Origin: Calliopum simillimum
Lineage: Eukaryota; Arthropoda; Insecta; Diptera; Lauxaniidae
Assembly: GCA_951812925.1 (NCBI GenBank)
Contig: OX638371.1
Coordinates: 78,687,697-78,751,696 of the forward strand
Direction of reading: 5' to 3'
Length of the DNA: 64,000 bases
Shown here in pieces: positions 48,046 through 62,200 of this stretch. The notes under the pieces were generated by a model. It did no database searches, had not been told where the DNA came from, and saw only the letters and a program-made list of their open reading frames with translations. The translations under genes were made by a program, and so were the position numbers. Position 1 is the stretch's first letter; each line of letters opens with the position of its first letter.

Positions 48046-50102
48046 GAATAATAAACAAATTTTTCAAATGTTTTTTTTTATTCATTTGTTAAAATATGCG
48101 GTCGAATCATCATTTCCGTAAACGTTTTCTGTCGAATCTTGAGTAAAACTAAAAATTTGACATTTATTGTGACCTCGTGAACACAATGGTCATCTGTTAC
48201 AATCACGGAACTTTATTTCTTAAGGCAGCAGGAAACCGAAACGAAAATTCGACCCTAGCTTCCGTAATATTCTTTCAATTCTTCCACTTTCATCCAATGA
48301 AGTCAAATGATAAAACAGCGATAACAGTTAAAATACTGGGCCTTATCATAAATAAACATTTTCTCGGAGTCCTTGGCATAACTTGTTAAAATACTTTTCA
48401 TATGACACCAATATTTTTGAAATCCATCCAAAGGTTTCCAATATATACTGCTTTTTCTAAAAGCTATATCTGGATCTTCCGATGGCTTAACCTGAAACTA
48501 GATCTAGACACTTTTTGATTATATATTCTTTCTTAGAACTAAAATCTTAGTAAAATAATCTAGGTTTAAAAATAAATTTTTCGTAAAATACCAGAGCTAC
48601 ATGTTTTTTTTTTTTTTTTTTTGTTGGCGAAAATTAGTACAAAATCTCTGCTGGATTGGGAATTTGTACTCTCTCGTTAGGGAATTTTTCAGTAAATTCA
48701 TGATAACGCCCATCATCAGTGCCGAAGTATTACTTATTGGCTGAATTCTTTATTCGGCCTTAAGTATATCAGCTTGAATTTCGTTCTTTTATGGCGTTTA
48801 AAATCTATTACAAACTTCACATATTACGATCCATTACATATCGTATGTAATAATCCTGTTCTGTTTATTCGATTAACGTATCATGTAATTTTTTTTTCGT
48901 AAAATTGTAGTTTTGTTCACGGATGCGGCAGTTCTATAGCTAGAAAATTCTATGTAGTGAGATTTTAAAACGCTCACATAATTCAAAGTTGTATTTAAAT
49001 GTAATTAAAATCGGCAAGTCGCAGATATCCAGTGATATCCAAAGCCTATGCCCACGGGCACTTGAGCTTTTGTGCTTAAAAGCTTTCCGTATACATTTTC
49101 ACTCACAGGTATGAGTTCAACTGTGTCAGTAAGTATGCAGATGTGCGTCACTTACTTGAAGCTTATGAATATAAAAGCTTTCGATGACAAAATGCGCTAG
49201 TATTGAGTTTGGTTATCACTGGTTTAAACCAACTTTTTACATTAGTTTCACAACACTGTAGCTAGTGGCAACATTAGCATAAAATCAAAAAGCATTATTT
49301 TAAATTTTCGATATATATTTCGAATGCTTACTTATATTTTCGAATATATTATAAAAATATACGATAATTAAATAGTTTGAAATCAATTCTGCATGATTTG
49401 ATTGAATTATTATATACAATACTAACGTATAACTTAAAAAAAATTAAGTTTGAATAATACACAAAACCAATAAAAATTCTTTTATAAAAGCTATTAAATT
49501 ATTGACATCTACTACATTCATACGTTAAGTGCAAAAATGGAAACACGAGAAATATTTCAGGAAATATTAAAACTACACAAGACAAAATATTAAAACTAAA
49601 AATTGTTTGTTGTGACAACATGTGAGACTCTTATTTAAGGCTTACAAATACATTTAGGACAACATTTAATCTGAATCCTTTTATCCTTTTTTTTTTTTTT
49701 TTTTTGTTTAAAACGAATTTCTATAATTTCGAATATTTTAAATGTATACGTAATGTCCTTTCGAAGTATTAACAATACGTTTAGGATAAACCTTTGCTGT
49801 ATAATAGCAGAGTAAAGAAAGGCGTTTTCAGCATGCCAGAAGCTTATCGCGCATTTAATAATATGCGTTGCGTAAGACTACATTTTGTGCTAAAACTGCA
49901 CAGGCAATAAAATAAAAACGATATTTTATAGCAAATGATAAAATGTTTTAAGTTTCTTTTCAAATTTATAGGACAAACTTCACGCCCAATGTGAAAATAA
50001 AACGCCTGCCTCTTTTTTCGACAAAATGTCAAAAAGAAAAGGTATGTTTTCCACAATACAATCAAATATTTGATATGCTGCTCGATTAGTTTTGCGGTGC
50101 GG
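48046..50102. other. Intergenic DNA and pebble 3' flank, no gene seen
   Basis: T runs at 48606-48622 and 49688-49706; short frames only. The pebble 3' UTR must begin at 50102 going down, but I did not find a convincing AATAAA on the - strand in the first 300 bases. Confidence 0.4.
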
Positions 50103-50234
50103 TTATAGACGTCCCACGCTATTCAATGTACAAGTTTTATTTTTACGCACTGGTTGCACCGATAGTGGCACAATCAATACCTCTGATTGTGAGCATGGGG
50201 AACTGCTACGACTACTTTGCTCGTCAGCTACTTC
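50103..50234 (-). CDS. pbl: pebble last exon, C-terminal tail
   Basis: Acceptor tttgcacag before GAA at 50234; encodes EVADEQSSRSSSPCSQSE and ends LNSVGRL then TAA (50105-50103). 43 codons plus stop, phase 0. The Ser-rich tail offers possible phosphorylation sites (inference). Confidence 0.85.
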   Translation of the reverse strand, partial: EVADEQSSRSSSPCSQSEVLIVPLSVQPVRKNKTCTLNSVGRL

Positions 50235-53200
50235 CTGTGCAAATTCAAAAATACATTAATTACCTGTGTAAGTAACACGAAATGTTTCAAATAAAACTTA
50301 CATTAATATTTGTACAGCTAGCTAGACGCATTTGAGCTAATTGAGATGCAGGTGTTAAGGAATTTGTGCTACCAAATGGTGAAGTCATCATTGTAGAAAC
50401 AGCACGTTTTAGTTTTGATGGTGTTTTATTAAAAGAAAATGCGCGTCCAACCTTTAATTAAGTTATTTATTTTAATTAAAAATGTAATTTTCTTGATTTA
50501 CAGTACAATATTTATACCTTAAGTCTGGTACGTGCCGCTAATTTAAAAGCTTTTGACAAAGTACTTAAATTGACATCACTGATATCAACTTCTAATTCAT
50601 GTGAAGTGCGGCAAAGTAATGCTTTGTCCTATAAAAATAAATTAACAAAATTTAATAAATATTGGCATTTCAACTAGATGTATGTATAAGCAAAAACATA
50701 CCGTATCTGTGCGGCAAGCATGCTCTGCCATCTGCTTACACAGAGTTTTTAAAAAGAAAACCTTATCGACCTCTTCATCAGCAATTGTAAATGAATGTAA
50801 CCGATCTTTATCCTGCCGACACAGCAATGCAAATGCACGTGGACTATCAGTTATATCAATTACAAATCGTATTGAATTTAATGATATTAATTTGATATGT
50901 TTATATGTTTTAGTGGTGCTCGGCGACTTTGCGCTGTTAAAACCACGTGAACGCTTTTTGCACACCTCAATTGTGTCTGAAAACATATACAACATAAGTG
51001 AGTCGCCACGTCCACTTAATTCATCTGTAAGTTCGGTAACTTCACATTTTGAAATGAAACTACGATTCGATGATACAAGGTGTGCCTTTTATTTAAGAAA
51101 AAAAAACAATGAGTGTGATTGATACAGATATAAAAAATCAATTTCATAATTACCGGACATCCTTCAATGTCATTAAATATATCAAAGATGGCCATGCGTG
51201 ACTCAGTTTTTCGCTTATCCTCATTTATATGCGCCATCACTTCTTTAATAGCCTTCAATGACTTCTCCAGCTTTAAGTAGTCGGGATTGTTTTTATTTGT
51301 ATGCTTTAAAATGTCTGTAGGAATAAAAATTTATATAAAAAAGTTTAAAACTTTTTCAAATCAAGTCTTAATTAACGAAAATATTAGAAGGAAAGGTTTC
51401 ATATTCTTAATTCAAGCAAAGTGTGCGAGAATCAAACACAGCAGAGTTCTACAAAAAATTAAATAAAAGTCTATCGCAATGGTTAAAAGCCAATGGTGCA
51501 GTGATCTTTTGATTGGAATGGTTATAAAAGTCATCATAACCTCAATTAAAGCAAATCGTATGAGAATTAGTAATGTCTTTTTGACTTATATTTCTGAATG
51601 CAAAAATCCCATTCCGATGAGTCCATTATTCTTAGTTCATGGATCTGGGCCTAATCATGTATTTGTCGAGAATGAGCCTTATCATGAAAAAACATTTTCT
51701 TGTCGAGAGGAAACATTTGCAATTGCAAATATTTCCAGCAGGGATACTCATTTTCTTCCAATTTTCACCAAGCAGCCCGCTATTTTCCATTTGATTTTGA
51801 CAATAAGATAAACTAAGTGACGTTGTTTCTAATTTCTTTTCATTACAAATATTGGGCGAGCATTCATCGATGAAAGTATCAGCATCTACTCCCAAAAACG
51901 AAATAACGCCCAAATTATTTTCATACATATAAATTTGGGCATTTATCATTTCGGAAATAACGCCCAAAAATTTGGGTTTTTTTTTGAGCATTATTTCGTT
52001 TTATTTTTAAAAAATTAAATAACACCCAAAAAAAAATCGAGATAACGCCCATAAAATAAAATGACGTAATAAGGCCCAAATGACGTAATAAGGCCCACTT
52101 TTTAACCACTTTTATCCAGATTCGGATTAAGAATCGCCAAATACATATAAAATTGCCAATTTGATTTTTGTTTGTTGTATTTATTTCCAATTTTTTTTTT
52201 ATGAAAACATAAGTTTCTTTAATATTGTTTAAAAATTATGGGAGAAGGGGGAGGTTTCGACACCCTAACAAAAAAGTCCTTATATCTTCCAAATGCAATT
52301 GTGCATGTTATTTTGAATACACATAGGCTATGCATGAATATGTGTGCTTCTTTTATAAATTACAAAAAAATCGATATGTTTGCTATTTTCGGAAATGTGA
52401 CCAATAAACCAAAGTTAAAATAAATGACGAAACCTCCCACTTTTGGGGAGGCTTCGTCAGCCATATAAATTCTTCATTCCCCTGATTTTTTGAAACCTTC
52501 AACCTTTTAAATGTAGATGGTAAAAGACGAATTGCTTCCGGTGATGCAATAGAAGTACGAAAATCAGGGATGTCGTCTTCAATCGGGGCCATATCCAGCA
52601 AATCATTCGGACCAGGAAGGTCAGAGCCTTGAACGAGTTCGAGGCATGATTCAAGCTGATTCTATATCCATTTGTACATCGGCATTAGTACCGAACTCCA
52701 TATCTTGTGAAAAATCAGATTCATGGAAAATAATTGAATCATATGTGTAAATTTCAGTTGTCGAATCCTCCCATTTACACTTGACGAATCCTCCCTTATC
52801 CACTTGTTACCAAATTTCCAAAATTTCGCAGTTATCCTTTATTTATTTTGCAAACCTTAAATGTAGTATTAATAGTAATAATATATTTAAGTATCTGCTA
52901 AAAAAAAAAACGTAAATTTTATAGTTTATTAACCGAGTATCACACAAAAAGCAACAAGCAAATATTACATCAACTTGCTATAAAAATACAAAATCACGAC
53001 TAACTACTCACCCTAGCCGTATTGCGCAGAGAAATTTTTATGATTGCTGCGTACCATTAGGAGTAAGACTTTTTGGTTTACACGCGGGAGTAAGCGCGAA
53101 TAGAAATCGCAAAATTTGGCACTGATGAAGCCTCCCACATGTCGAAACCTCTCCCTTCTACCCTATATAATTCCGACCGCGCTCCAAAATGTTTCTGATT

Positions 53201-56200
53201 TTAAATAAAAAAAATTATCAAAATCGGAGCTGTTTTTTGACTTTATTGACTATACTATATGACGCTTTTATGATTAGAATCTTGAAGGCATAGATAAAAT
53301 ACTTTTATGAAACCTATTTATGAGCGGCCAGATGTTTATGCCCAAAAACTACTGCTTTATAAGCATTGTTTATATTCGGAAGAAAATGCTCATATTTGTG
53401 ACTCATTTAGGAGTTATGTTTGTGATCCCTGCAGGCAAACGGATTAGTTTAAGTGTAGTTCAGTAACTAGTCCTTCACCAACCAGTACTAGTCCGAGTTT
53501 AACCCCTTTTACATATAAGCAACTGTTCTTTTTTGTGTGTTGATGTCCTATGAAATTTCAATTGACCACTTTCGCATTACTTTTACACTAGTGCGAGGTT
53601 AGTTGTGGTGTGAAGTAGTCTTTTAACAACAAGTCTTCAACCAGTGGTTTCGTATGTAGTTAACCTATAGTAATATTTTTTTTTTTTTTTTTTGATTTGA
53701 GTTTATATTTTCTTAAAATAAATTACACAAAGCTAAATTGCATTCATAACAACATTAACAAAAATGAATTCATGAATTTAATTTATTTTGACACACAATT
53801 CAAGTGACACAAAACACAAATTATTTTAAAAGCAAAAACGAAAATTTTATGAAGTTAGTTTAATTTTGTTTTCGTAACGATTCAAATTTATTTGCCCCTA
53901 CAGACTACAAACTGGCCCCCACTGCATCCTTTTTTCACTAGTTTCGGGCTAGTACTAACCGTGAACTAGTAATTTTTTGGCTCATATTTTTACTGTAGGG
54001 ATATTATATGATATTTTATGGGTACAAAATAGTTTTTATTTTTTTTTTTTTTACTTACCCTTTAATAATAAACTTATGCTAGGTAAACGCTGTACTGGAC
54101 GAATCATTAAATCCTGCAAACTTTGCCGTCCACACTCAGGTTTGGTTTGATTAATTTTTAAAAATGCATGAAATCTAGGATTTTGAGTATCACATTGTTG
54201 TAGAGTTTCCTTCATTTGTTCAAAAAAATTCACATATGGTGGATACGCCTTAATTAAATCATCACGATGTTGCAATATTATGTCACCAATTAGACAATCC
54301 TCATGCCATTTGCTATGGATTTGACGTAAACGCTCTAACATCCTTTGATGTACTTCATGTATTGGAATAAAATTGCCAAAAATTGCTTTTATTTCAGCAA
54401 TATTAAGTAATGCATCATTTGTTTCTGCCATTTCTTCAAGTGGATTTTTGAAAAGCTGCAAGTACAATTACATATGAGTACGTTGAAATTATTATTGTAT
54501 TATATTATAAAATAGCTTACATTCACAATGGTATCCAATATGCCAACATAATTGGATTCAGTGCTGAAAAAGTCCATAAAATGATTGAAGCGCATAGACG
54601 ACTTTTTAATCGGTGTCTGTTCACATGTTGACGTTTCCGGCTCATTGGCCAGTTTACCTACACTTTCCAATTTATCTGGACTGGTTGTGCAATCGAAGAA
54701 ACTTCCTGAAACTGAAAGTAATCCAGCATCCGAAACAGATGATCGACGCTTGCCAGAACCAAGTGGTGTTCCTTCCAATTGAATGCGTTGAGAGAAACGC
54801 TTACGTTTGCGTTTATTGAAACTGATTGGCAAAGAATCGCGTCGATCTGTGTTAGGCGTATTTGCAATGCTATCCAAATACTATTATAAATAAATAGAAC
54901 CAAGAACACAATTCATTATTTAATTACTTTAATCTTATCTGCAAAAATGTTAACCGCATCAAAATGCAAACGAAATAGCTTTGTTTTGTGCAAACATGTA
55001 TTTGACTTTAATTTGGCAATTCTTGATTCATGATACTTTTTAAATGCCTTTAGAATTCCTATCCACTTGTTTCAAGTTTTTTAAAAATGTTTGCTATTTT
55101 CATTGTGATATTATTATTTTGCAACATTCCACCGTTATCCCGTCTGACATTCTCCCGTCAATATTTACTCCAGGAGAATGCTTCTCTTACGGGAGAATGT
55201 TGTTTATTGGTAATGCATTAGACTTCTGGAACTAATTTTTCTTTTTATGATTAGGGGCTTTCCATAAATCTCTTGACGCTCCTAAGGAGGAGGGGGTTCT
55301 ATGAGAAGCGGTGCAGATGCCGATTATGAATTCATCTTTTAGGGTTGCCACCTGTTTTTATTTTTCTTAAATCACTTTTATCTTAATTAAAAAAATAAAT
55401 ACCTTAAAACTCTTGAATACATTTTTTTAAAGCCATTTTAAATTTTTAGGTTGATTATTTTCGAAAATTTTGATTAGTTCTTACTTTTCTGACTTTGAAA
55501 TTTTTGGTTTCAGAAACGCTCAGAAAACTTTTTTAAAATCGAGCAAAAACTTTTGGTGTTGCCACCTGCTTTTTTTTGTTAGTTTTGCTTAAACCAGATA
55601 CACATTATGATTTCTGAAACCGAAAATTTAAATTTAATCAAAAATAGTAAGACTTAAACCAAATTTTTCACAATAACCATGTGGCAGCCCTAAAATTTTA
55701 TTTATTTTATTTTTATTAAAACGGTTCTTTAAGACCAAAATTTCATCTTTATTTTTTATATAATATATGTGGTTTAAATAAAACTTTAAAAAAAAAAAAA
55801 AATATGTGGAGCCCTGAAAGTTTTTGTACAACTTTCAAAAGGAAATTGATAAAAAAAAATATAAAAAATTGGTGGGCACAAAAACATAACATGCTTTGGT
55901 ACACTTATCAGAGATTCACACATCTCATCAAACATTTTACAAATAGTTAAAGGATAAGACAAAGTGGGTATGTATCCTCATACAAAAAAAAAGCTTGAAA
56001 CGCTATCTCTGCGCGTATAGTAGCTATCGTTGTGAAACTTGAAACATAAATAATGTGCCTTATGCAACATTGAGCGAAAAATCGGGAAGATTGGATTCTA
56101 TGTGGTGCAACGCCCTCTTATATGAAATCTACACTATAGAATCTTGGTCAAAATCTTCAAAAATTTTAGGACAGATATAAAAACCAAGATATTTTTTTTT

Positions 56201-59200
56201 TTTGGCATTTGTTATTTTTCCCGATTGCTTTTACGGATCTACCATTGATGTAGGCATGTTGGAAAAGTTATAGAAGAACAACTAATGAATGTTAAATTCT
56301 CTGATTTTCTTCTGCTCTTAATATATAGACAATTCTAGCTTTTCTCAAAATAAACAGACGCCACAGATTTATTTGGTTTGCAACTACAGATGACCGAATA
56401 ATCACGGAAAATGCTCGAAAATATTTCATCACATATGAAGCGCTTCGTTTGCAATTAATACAATAAAAAAATTACAATCTAAAATACTCTGATGGCTTAA
56501 GTCAAACTTACATCACCAAACAAATAATCCATTTCATCCGCGTAGCCATTTTGAATTGTATACCAAAACCAATCGGACTTAAGAATATGGGTGCGATTAT
56601 TTTTCAGTTCAGGTTTGGCCTGTGTAAAATGCTCATCCACGACCTATAGAAAAAAAAAATGAAGTTAAAATTAAAAATATTTAATGAATTTTTAAAAGTA
56701 AATGAAGAAATAATGCGCGCCCACCCATAGCAACATTAGGCAAATATTTTCCTTTTTCTTTTGGGATAAGTGTTGTATCAATGAAAAGTATTTTTAGGAA
56801 CAAGAATTTATATTTGCGTAATGTGGGCAGCACGCGCGTAGCAATAAAATATAAATATTTTTTTTTTTGGCTTTTTTTTTTATAAAAAAAGTTTTGTTTT
56901 TTTTTCCAAAATGAAGATGGCTGAATAAATAAATATTTAAGTGGTACAATAGTGAAGTAAAATTAAACAAAAAATTATATGAAAATCAACATTGGTCGGA
57001 AAAAAGTGAAGCATGTTGAAGCTAAACAGTTTTGCTAAAGTACAAGTACATGAAAGAAACATGCAAAAAAGCAAATATGTAAATATAACAAAACAAAAGT
57101 ATTTGATAAAAAAAAAAAAATGTCGAATCTGAAAAACAATAAATAGGCAGCACAATAAATTGTTTTCAAAATAACAATATTTAAAATAATGTAAATTTTA
57201 TTAATTCAGCCATGTATTAAAAAAAAAACAAAAACTTTTTTTATTGCAAAATATAAAAAATTATGAAATGAAAAAAGAAATTGAAAACTGAACGATAATA
57301 GAAGAATATATTATCATTTGTCCAAATAAGAAAGAAAAAAAACATTTGTGCAAATATTTATAGTATGTGTACGTAAATTTTTTAATATTTAGGTTTGTGA
57401 GTTTTTGGCTTGCGTGTGAATATATAAAATCTTTTAAAAAAATTGCAATTTGCGTAGCATACTAAATAAAATTAAGTTCAAAAATGTTGATTTGCTGAAA
57501 ATAATTTACTGTGCTGTCATAGAACAAAGTACTTGTACGAATATATATTGTACATTTGTATTTAAAAAGAAAAACAAATACTAAGACACCAAAGATTACA
57601 AAAACTAAAAACAAAAATATTGTACATCACATTTATATAAAATTAAGTGATAAAGATTAAACTATCAATTGTTTACGATTAATAGATAAAACTATTAATT
57701 AAAAAATTTTTTTTTTTTTTAATTTGAATATTTTTGGTTCTTTCTTAACAATAAGAATTTTTCCGTGGTCTAAAAATGCGGTATGCAAATTGCAAATTTT
57801 TAAAAAGTTTGTTTTAAATTATGGTATGACATAGAGTTGGCAACCATAAGAGAGACAGTAATTTACATTTATTAAGGCAATTGTCAGTAACGTATGAAGT
57901 CATAATGCCTTTATAAATGATTTTAATATTTATAGAGATCAATTTGTTTGATTAAAACAAAATGTTTGGTTAATTGAGAACCTCAAAAAAAAGTATCTTT
58001 ATGAAAAAAAATATTTAGGACAAGACTTGAGGAGTGTTTTTTCAAAAGGGCGTAACACCACTTCCGACCTCGAACAAACCTAAGAATGCCATCGCCATTA
58101 CCACATTACCATGCTAAAATACATCCTGTCGTTCAAAATTCATCACAAAAAGTGCATTTTACCAAGATAAAATCGTGATCAGAAATCGTATTTCGGAACA
58201 AAAGGGCTTATTTCCATTTAATTTCATAGAAATTTTTAGAGTTTGATACAAAAAGACGTATTTCAAATAGTCGCCGATGAAACCTTTTTTATATGCCCGA
58301 GGCTATATAGGTGCTTACAAACCATGTCTATAGACAGAAGCTTAAATTTCCAAATGGTGGAAAGGGCTTATTTCCAAATGTTTCAGAAAAAAAGGGCTTA
58401 TTTCCAAATGTTTTTGACATTTTGCAATTACTACAAATATTGTATGTTAGAATAAAAATGTTAAGGGGATTAAAATCTTTGGTCAACTCACTATAACTCT
58501 GGAGACATTAAAAAAAAAAAAAAAGTTACAGCCCTTAAATTTTTCTCATTACTGAAAATTTGTTTAACATGGTTTTACGCCCTTCTGAAAAATCACTCCT
58601 CACTTGTTCTTAGTTAATTTTTTCTTTTTTTTAAGTTAAAATTAAATAATTATGTTGTCTAATTTTTTGCAAAAGTTCTTGTTTTGATATTTATCTTCAG
58701 CATATTTAGCATATCACCATGATTGGTCTGAATTTAAGTCCACATCAGTAAAATCGGTAAAAGAAAAAAATTGTTTAGGGGGAGGAAAAACAAAACTGAA
58801 AGTCAAAATATTAAACTAGCCGGCTGTTCAAAAGATGTAAAATTAACCAATAACGTTTTCTAAAAGTTAAATTATTTTTCTTAATCACAAGGTTGGGAGA
58901 AGCCAACAGTTAACAGCTCCCTTATTAGGAGAAAAATTAGAACTTAAGCTTCACTAAGTTCAACTAAGCTTCACTAGGTGATCACTAGCTCTATTTGTCA
59001 CCACTTTCAATTTACCGATATTTTTTAATACCTACATCTAATTTTACATTCCCCCGTTTATACATCGCCGCTCTAAATATTTTTTTTCGCATTTTGAGTA
59101 TTACACCATGATGTGGCTTGTTTGAACATTGTACTTTTTAACTATTGGTAAATACGAGGGGCCTTCATAAAACATCTCGCACATTTTACACAGAACTGAA

Positions 59201-62200
59201 GTATTATTTTGACACTGAAGTAAACTGAAGCGTTTTATCAGTGGCTAAAAAAACCTGATACTTATAAATACTTCAGTTTACTGTATGTTATATAAACAAA
59301 TACTTCAAATCAGAGTAATACGTGGAGTAGCAAAACTACAGTAAAATTTATGATATGGTAATGCACAAAGAAGAGAATGATAAGCTACTTTTGTCACTGA
59401 AGTAGCATTTTGTAGTGAGACAAGGCTTGTCAGTGCAGTATTTGTTTTTTCTTCTTTCATATGCTAAGTACTGTCAAGACATTTGCACGCGACACTGAAC
59501 TGAAGTATTTGATAAATAAAAAGCGGGTACAAGACATAACGTACATATTTTGAAACTCTGTACCTTGAAACTCTTAAAAACGTTTTCTGCAGACCCCTAG
59601 TAAATATCAAGATATTCCGCAAATTTTGAGGGCAATTAGTGATTTGTACACGGTTTGACAAATCATTTAATAGATTTGTACACGGGTAGCCAAATCAATT
59701 AATAATATTTCAAGTTTGCCATTTAAATATTATCTCTATTTCGATCAGTTTCAATTTCCTTACTATTTTCATCTTATATAAGCATAAAAGTACCGTATGA
59801 GAAGCGCGTCCAACTACATCAGTATATGGTAATTGATTACTTTTGCACATTTCAGGACACATGGATGGTGTCTCTGTGTCTTCGAATTGCATTGAATTTG
59901 CGGCGGCAGAAGAAGCAACTTGATTGACATTTAACATTTGATCTTGGTTACAATGAAAACTTATAGCAGAGGTAGAAGTAGTAGTAGTTAAAGAAGAAGC
60001 AGTGAGAGCAAAAGTTGTTAATGAAGAATGTGCAGATAAAGCAACATCAGTAGCAGATGAAACACTTACACCGAAATTAGTTGTTTTGTGTGATAAATGA
60101 GAAGAACTAATGTTAAAGGAATTTGGTTGTGAGGAAATGGCAAATGAACCACCAGCGGTGGAAGATAGTGGAGTTGTTGATGTCGCTTTAGTGTATTTTA
60201 ATGGTGCTTTTGGTGTTTTAAAGCCACCAACTTCATTTGTTTCATTGACTTTTTCCGGTGTCTTCGGCGGTAGTGCAGCTGATTTTTCTTTTTTGCTGCT
60301 GCTACGCGTTAAACGATCACGTAAGTTGCGTAACTTTTCCTTTACCGGCTTTCGTATTGAATCATTAAACATACTGCTCTCTACAGAAGAGATCGAACAT
60401 AAAGATGCATTAATATTTGGCTGATGTTCGCCAGCAGTTGGTACATCTAAGGCGACAGAACTTCGACGTGGACGTAACATTCTAGAAATTGGTGTACGTT
60501 CTGCAACAAAACTCATTGAGCGTTTTAGTGAGCGTGTTATGGAACCGGTGCGTATGAGTTTGGGTTTTTTTGTGCTGGCAGGCAATACAAACGAATCGAT
60601 AGACATTAAGGATACGCTGTCAAAACTTTCACGCTTACGTTTCAAATCATTCTGATCGTCGTCATCTAACATAAACTGATCATAATCATCAGCTGCTGAT
60701 GATGGTGGTGGTGGCATAGCTGCACCATTTTCGCTAGCACCTACAGTGATATCATCTGTTTCCATTGCTGCAATATCATTGTTTTCAAAGTCTAATTTCT
60801 TCTTATTAAGTGTTGTGTTAAGTATTGGCGAAATATTATGTGTAGCAGTCTGAAATTCATTTGCAATTTCATCGGTCAATACAATGCCATCTGTTTGATG
60901 TTTAGTATCGGTTAGATTTTTCGAACTTTTTGGAGTGCTTGCATTTTTGTTAACATCAACTGCACAAGTTTCATCTTCATCCAATTCATCAGACATTGGT
61001 GAAATGTCTTCTTCAGCATGATTTGTCTTATGGTCGCATGCAAGTTCAACGACTAAACGTTCATCAAAGTGATCGTCATTAATATCATCGTCAGCATTAT
61101 CATTGGAATCCTTTTGCAAAGTGTCAAAACCGTGATCTTCAGCAAATTTATTCTCCTTATTTGTATTAATATCGAAAGTAACTTCATCAACTTGCATATC
61201 AATGGAAGGAATTTGATTGTTAGTATTTGTAGTTAAAGAAAAGGAGGTGGAATTGGTGATTGTGGAAGGTATAGGTGAATTAGAAGCAGTTTTAGAGATA
61301 GTATCGGGAAAGTAACCACAAGAGTTAGGCATTACCTGTAATTTTACAATATGTTAAATATTAAGATTAAACAAATAAATACAAGTTAATTCACGGTTAC
61401 TTAAGTTAAAATTTTTAGTAGAAGAAAGCTGTACGAATTTTTCGGAAAAACAAAAGTTCTACGAACATTAAATTACATTCAATTATGGCGAACTAGAATT
61501 CTAAAGAATTCTAAAAAAATTAACAATTAAGTGACCGTAAACTATCTTGTTGTATGTGCAAAAATATGATGATTAAAAAAACACAAAATTAGTATACAAA
61601 ATAAAAGTAAAAACATTCATTTAATATTTGGTGCTGCTAAAAACTCACAACATGAGAACATTCTGGATCATCCAACTCTGCGGCGACACCACCATTACTC
61701 TTAAGTACATCCAACATATGCTGATGCTCATCAGCTGGAAAACCAAAAAAGCAAATTTTTTGACCTTCGAATGCTTTCAGTTTATGTTCCTTTGAAAATT
61801 CTTCGGTTGTAGCACGAAAATGTAACTCGTCACGTTTTTCCCAAGCAGCAAATACCCATGCAGGACGTACAACAGTAAGACGAAAAGTTTTTGCATATCT
61901 AAGAGGAGTTTAAATTAAAAATTGTTATACGTATACTTGAGAATTTTCATAAGTTTGACTATCATCGACTAACAAACTTACTGATATTTATCACCCCCAC
62001 TGTGATTGCTTATTAAATGTGTTATCTTAGAATTCATATCCTTACGTATGCAGCCTCCCATGGAGTGTATCAAATTTACCAATTTAGTCTTTGAACAACA
62101 AAATAGAAACACAAAGTAAATAAATTATATGAAATAAACTTTAATATCCCATATTTGTGTACTTACAAGTTCATCCTTTTTGCGTATACCAGTGAAACAC

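Noticed and set aside
51479..51811. 110-codon + strand frame in a pebble intron
   Set aside because: No recognised motif; the opposite strand is also open, which suggests chance within non-coding DNA.
60110..60424. 104-codon + strand frame opposite the large pebble open exon
   Set aside because: Antisense shadow of a 1.6-kb frame with coding character; it has no splice or start support.
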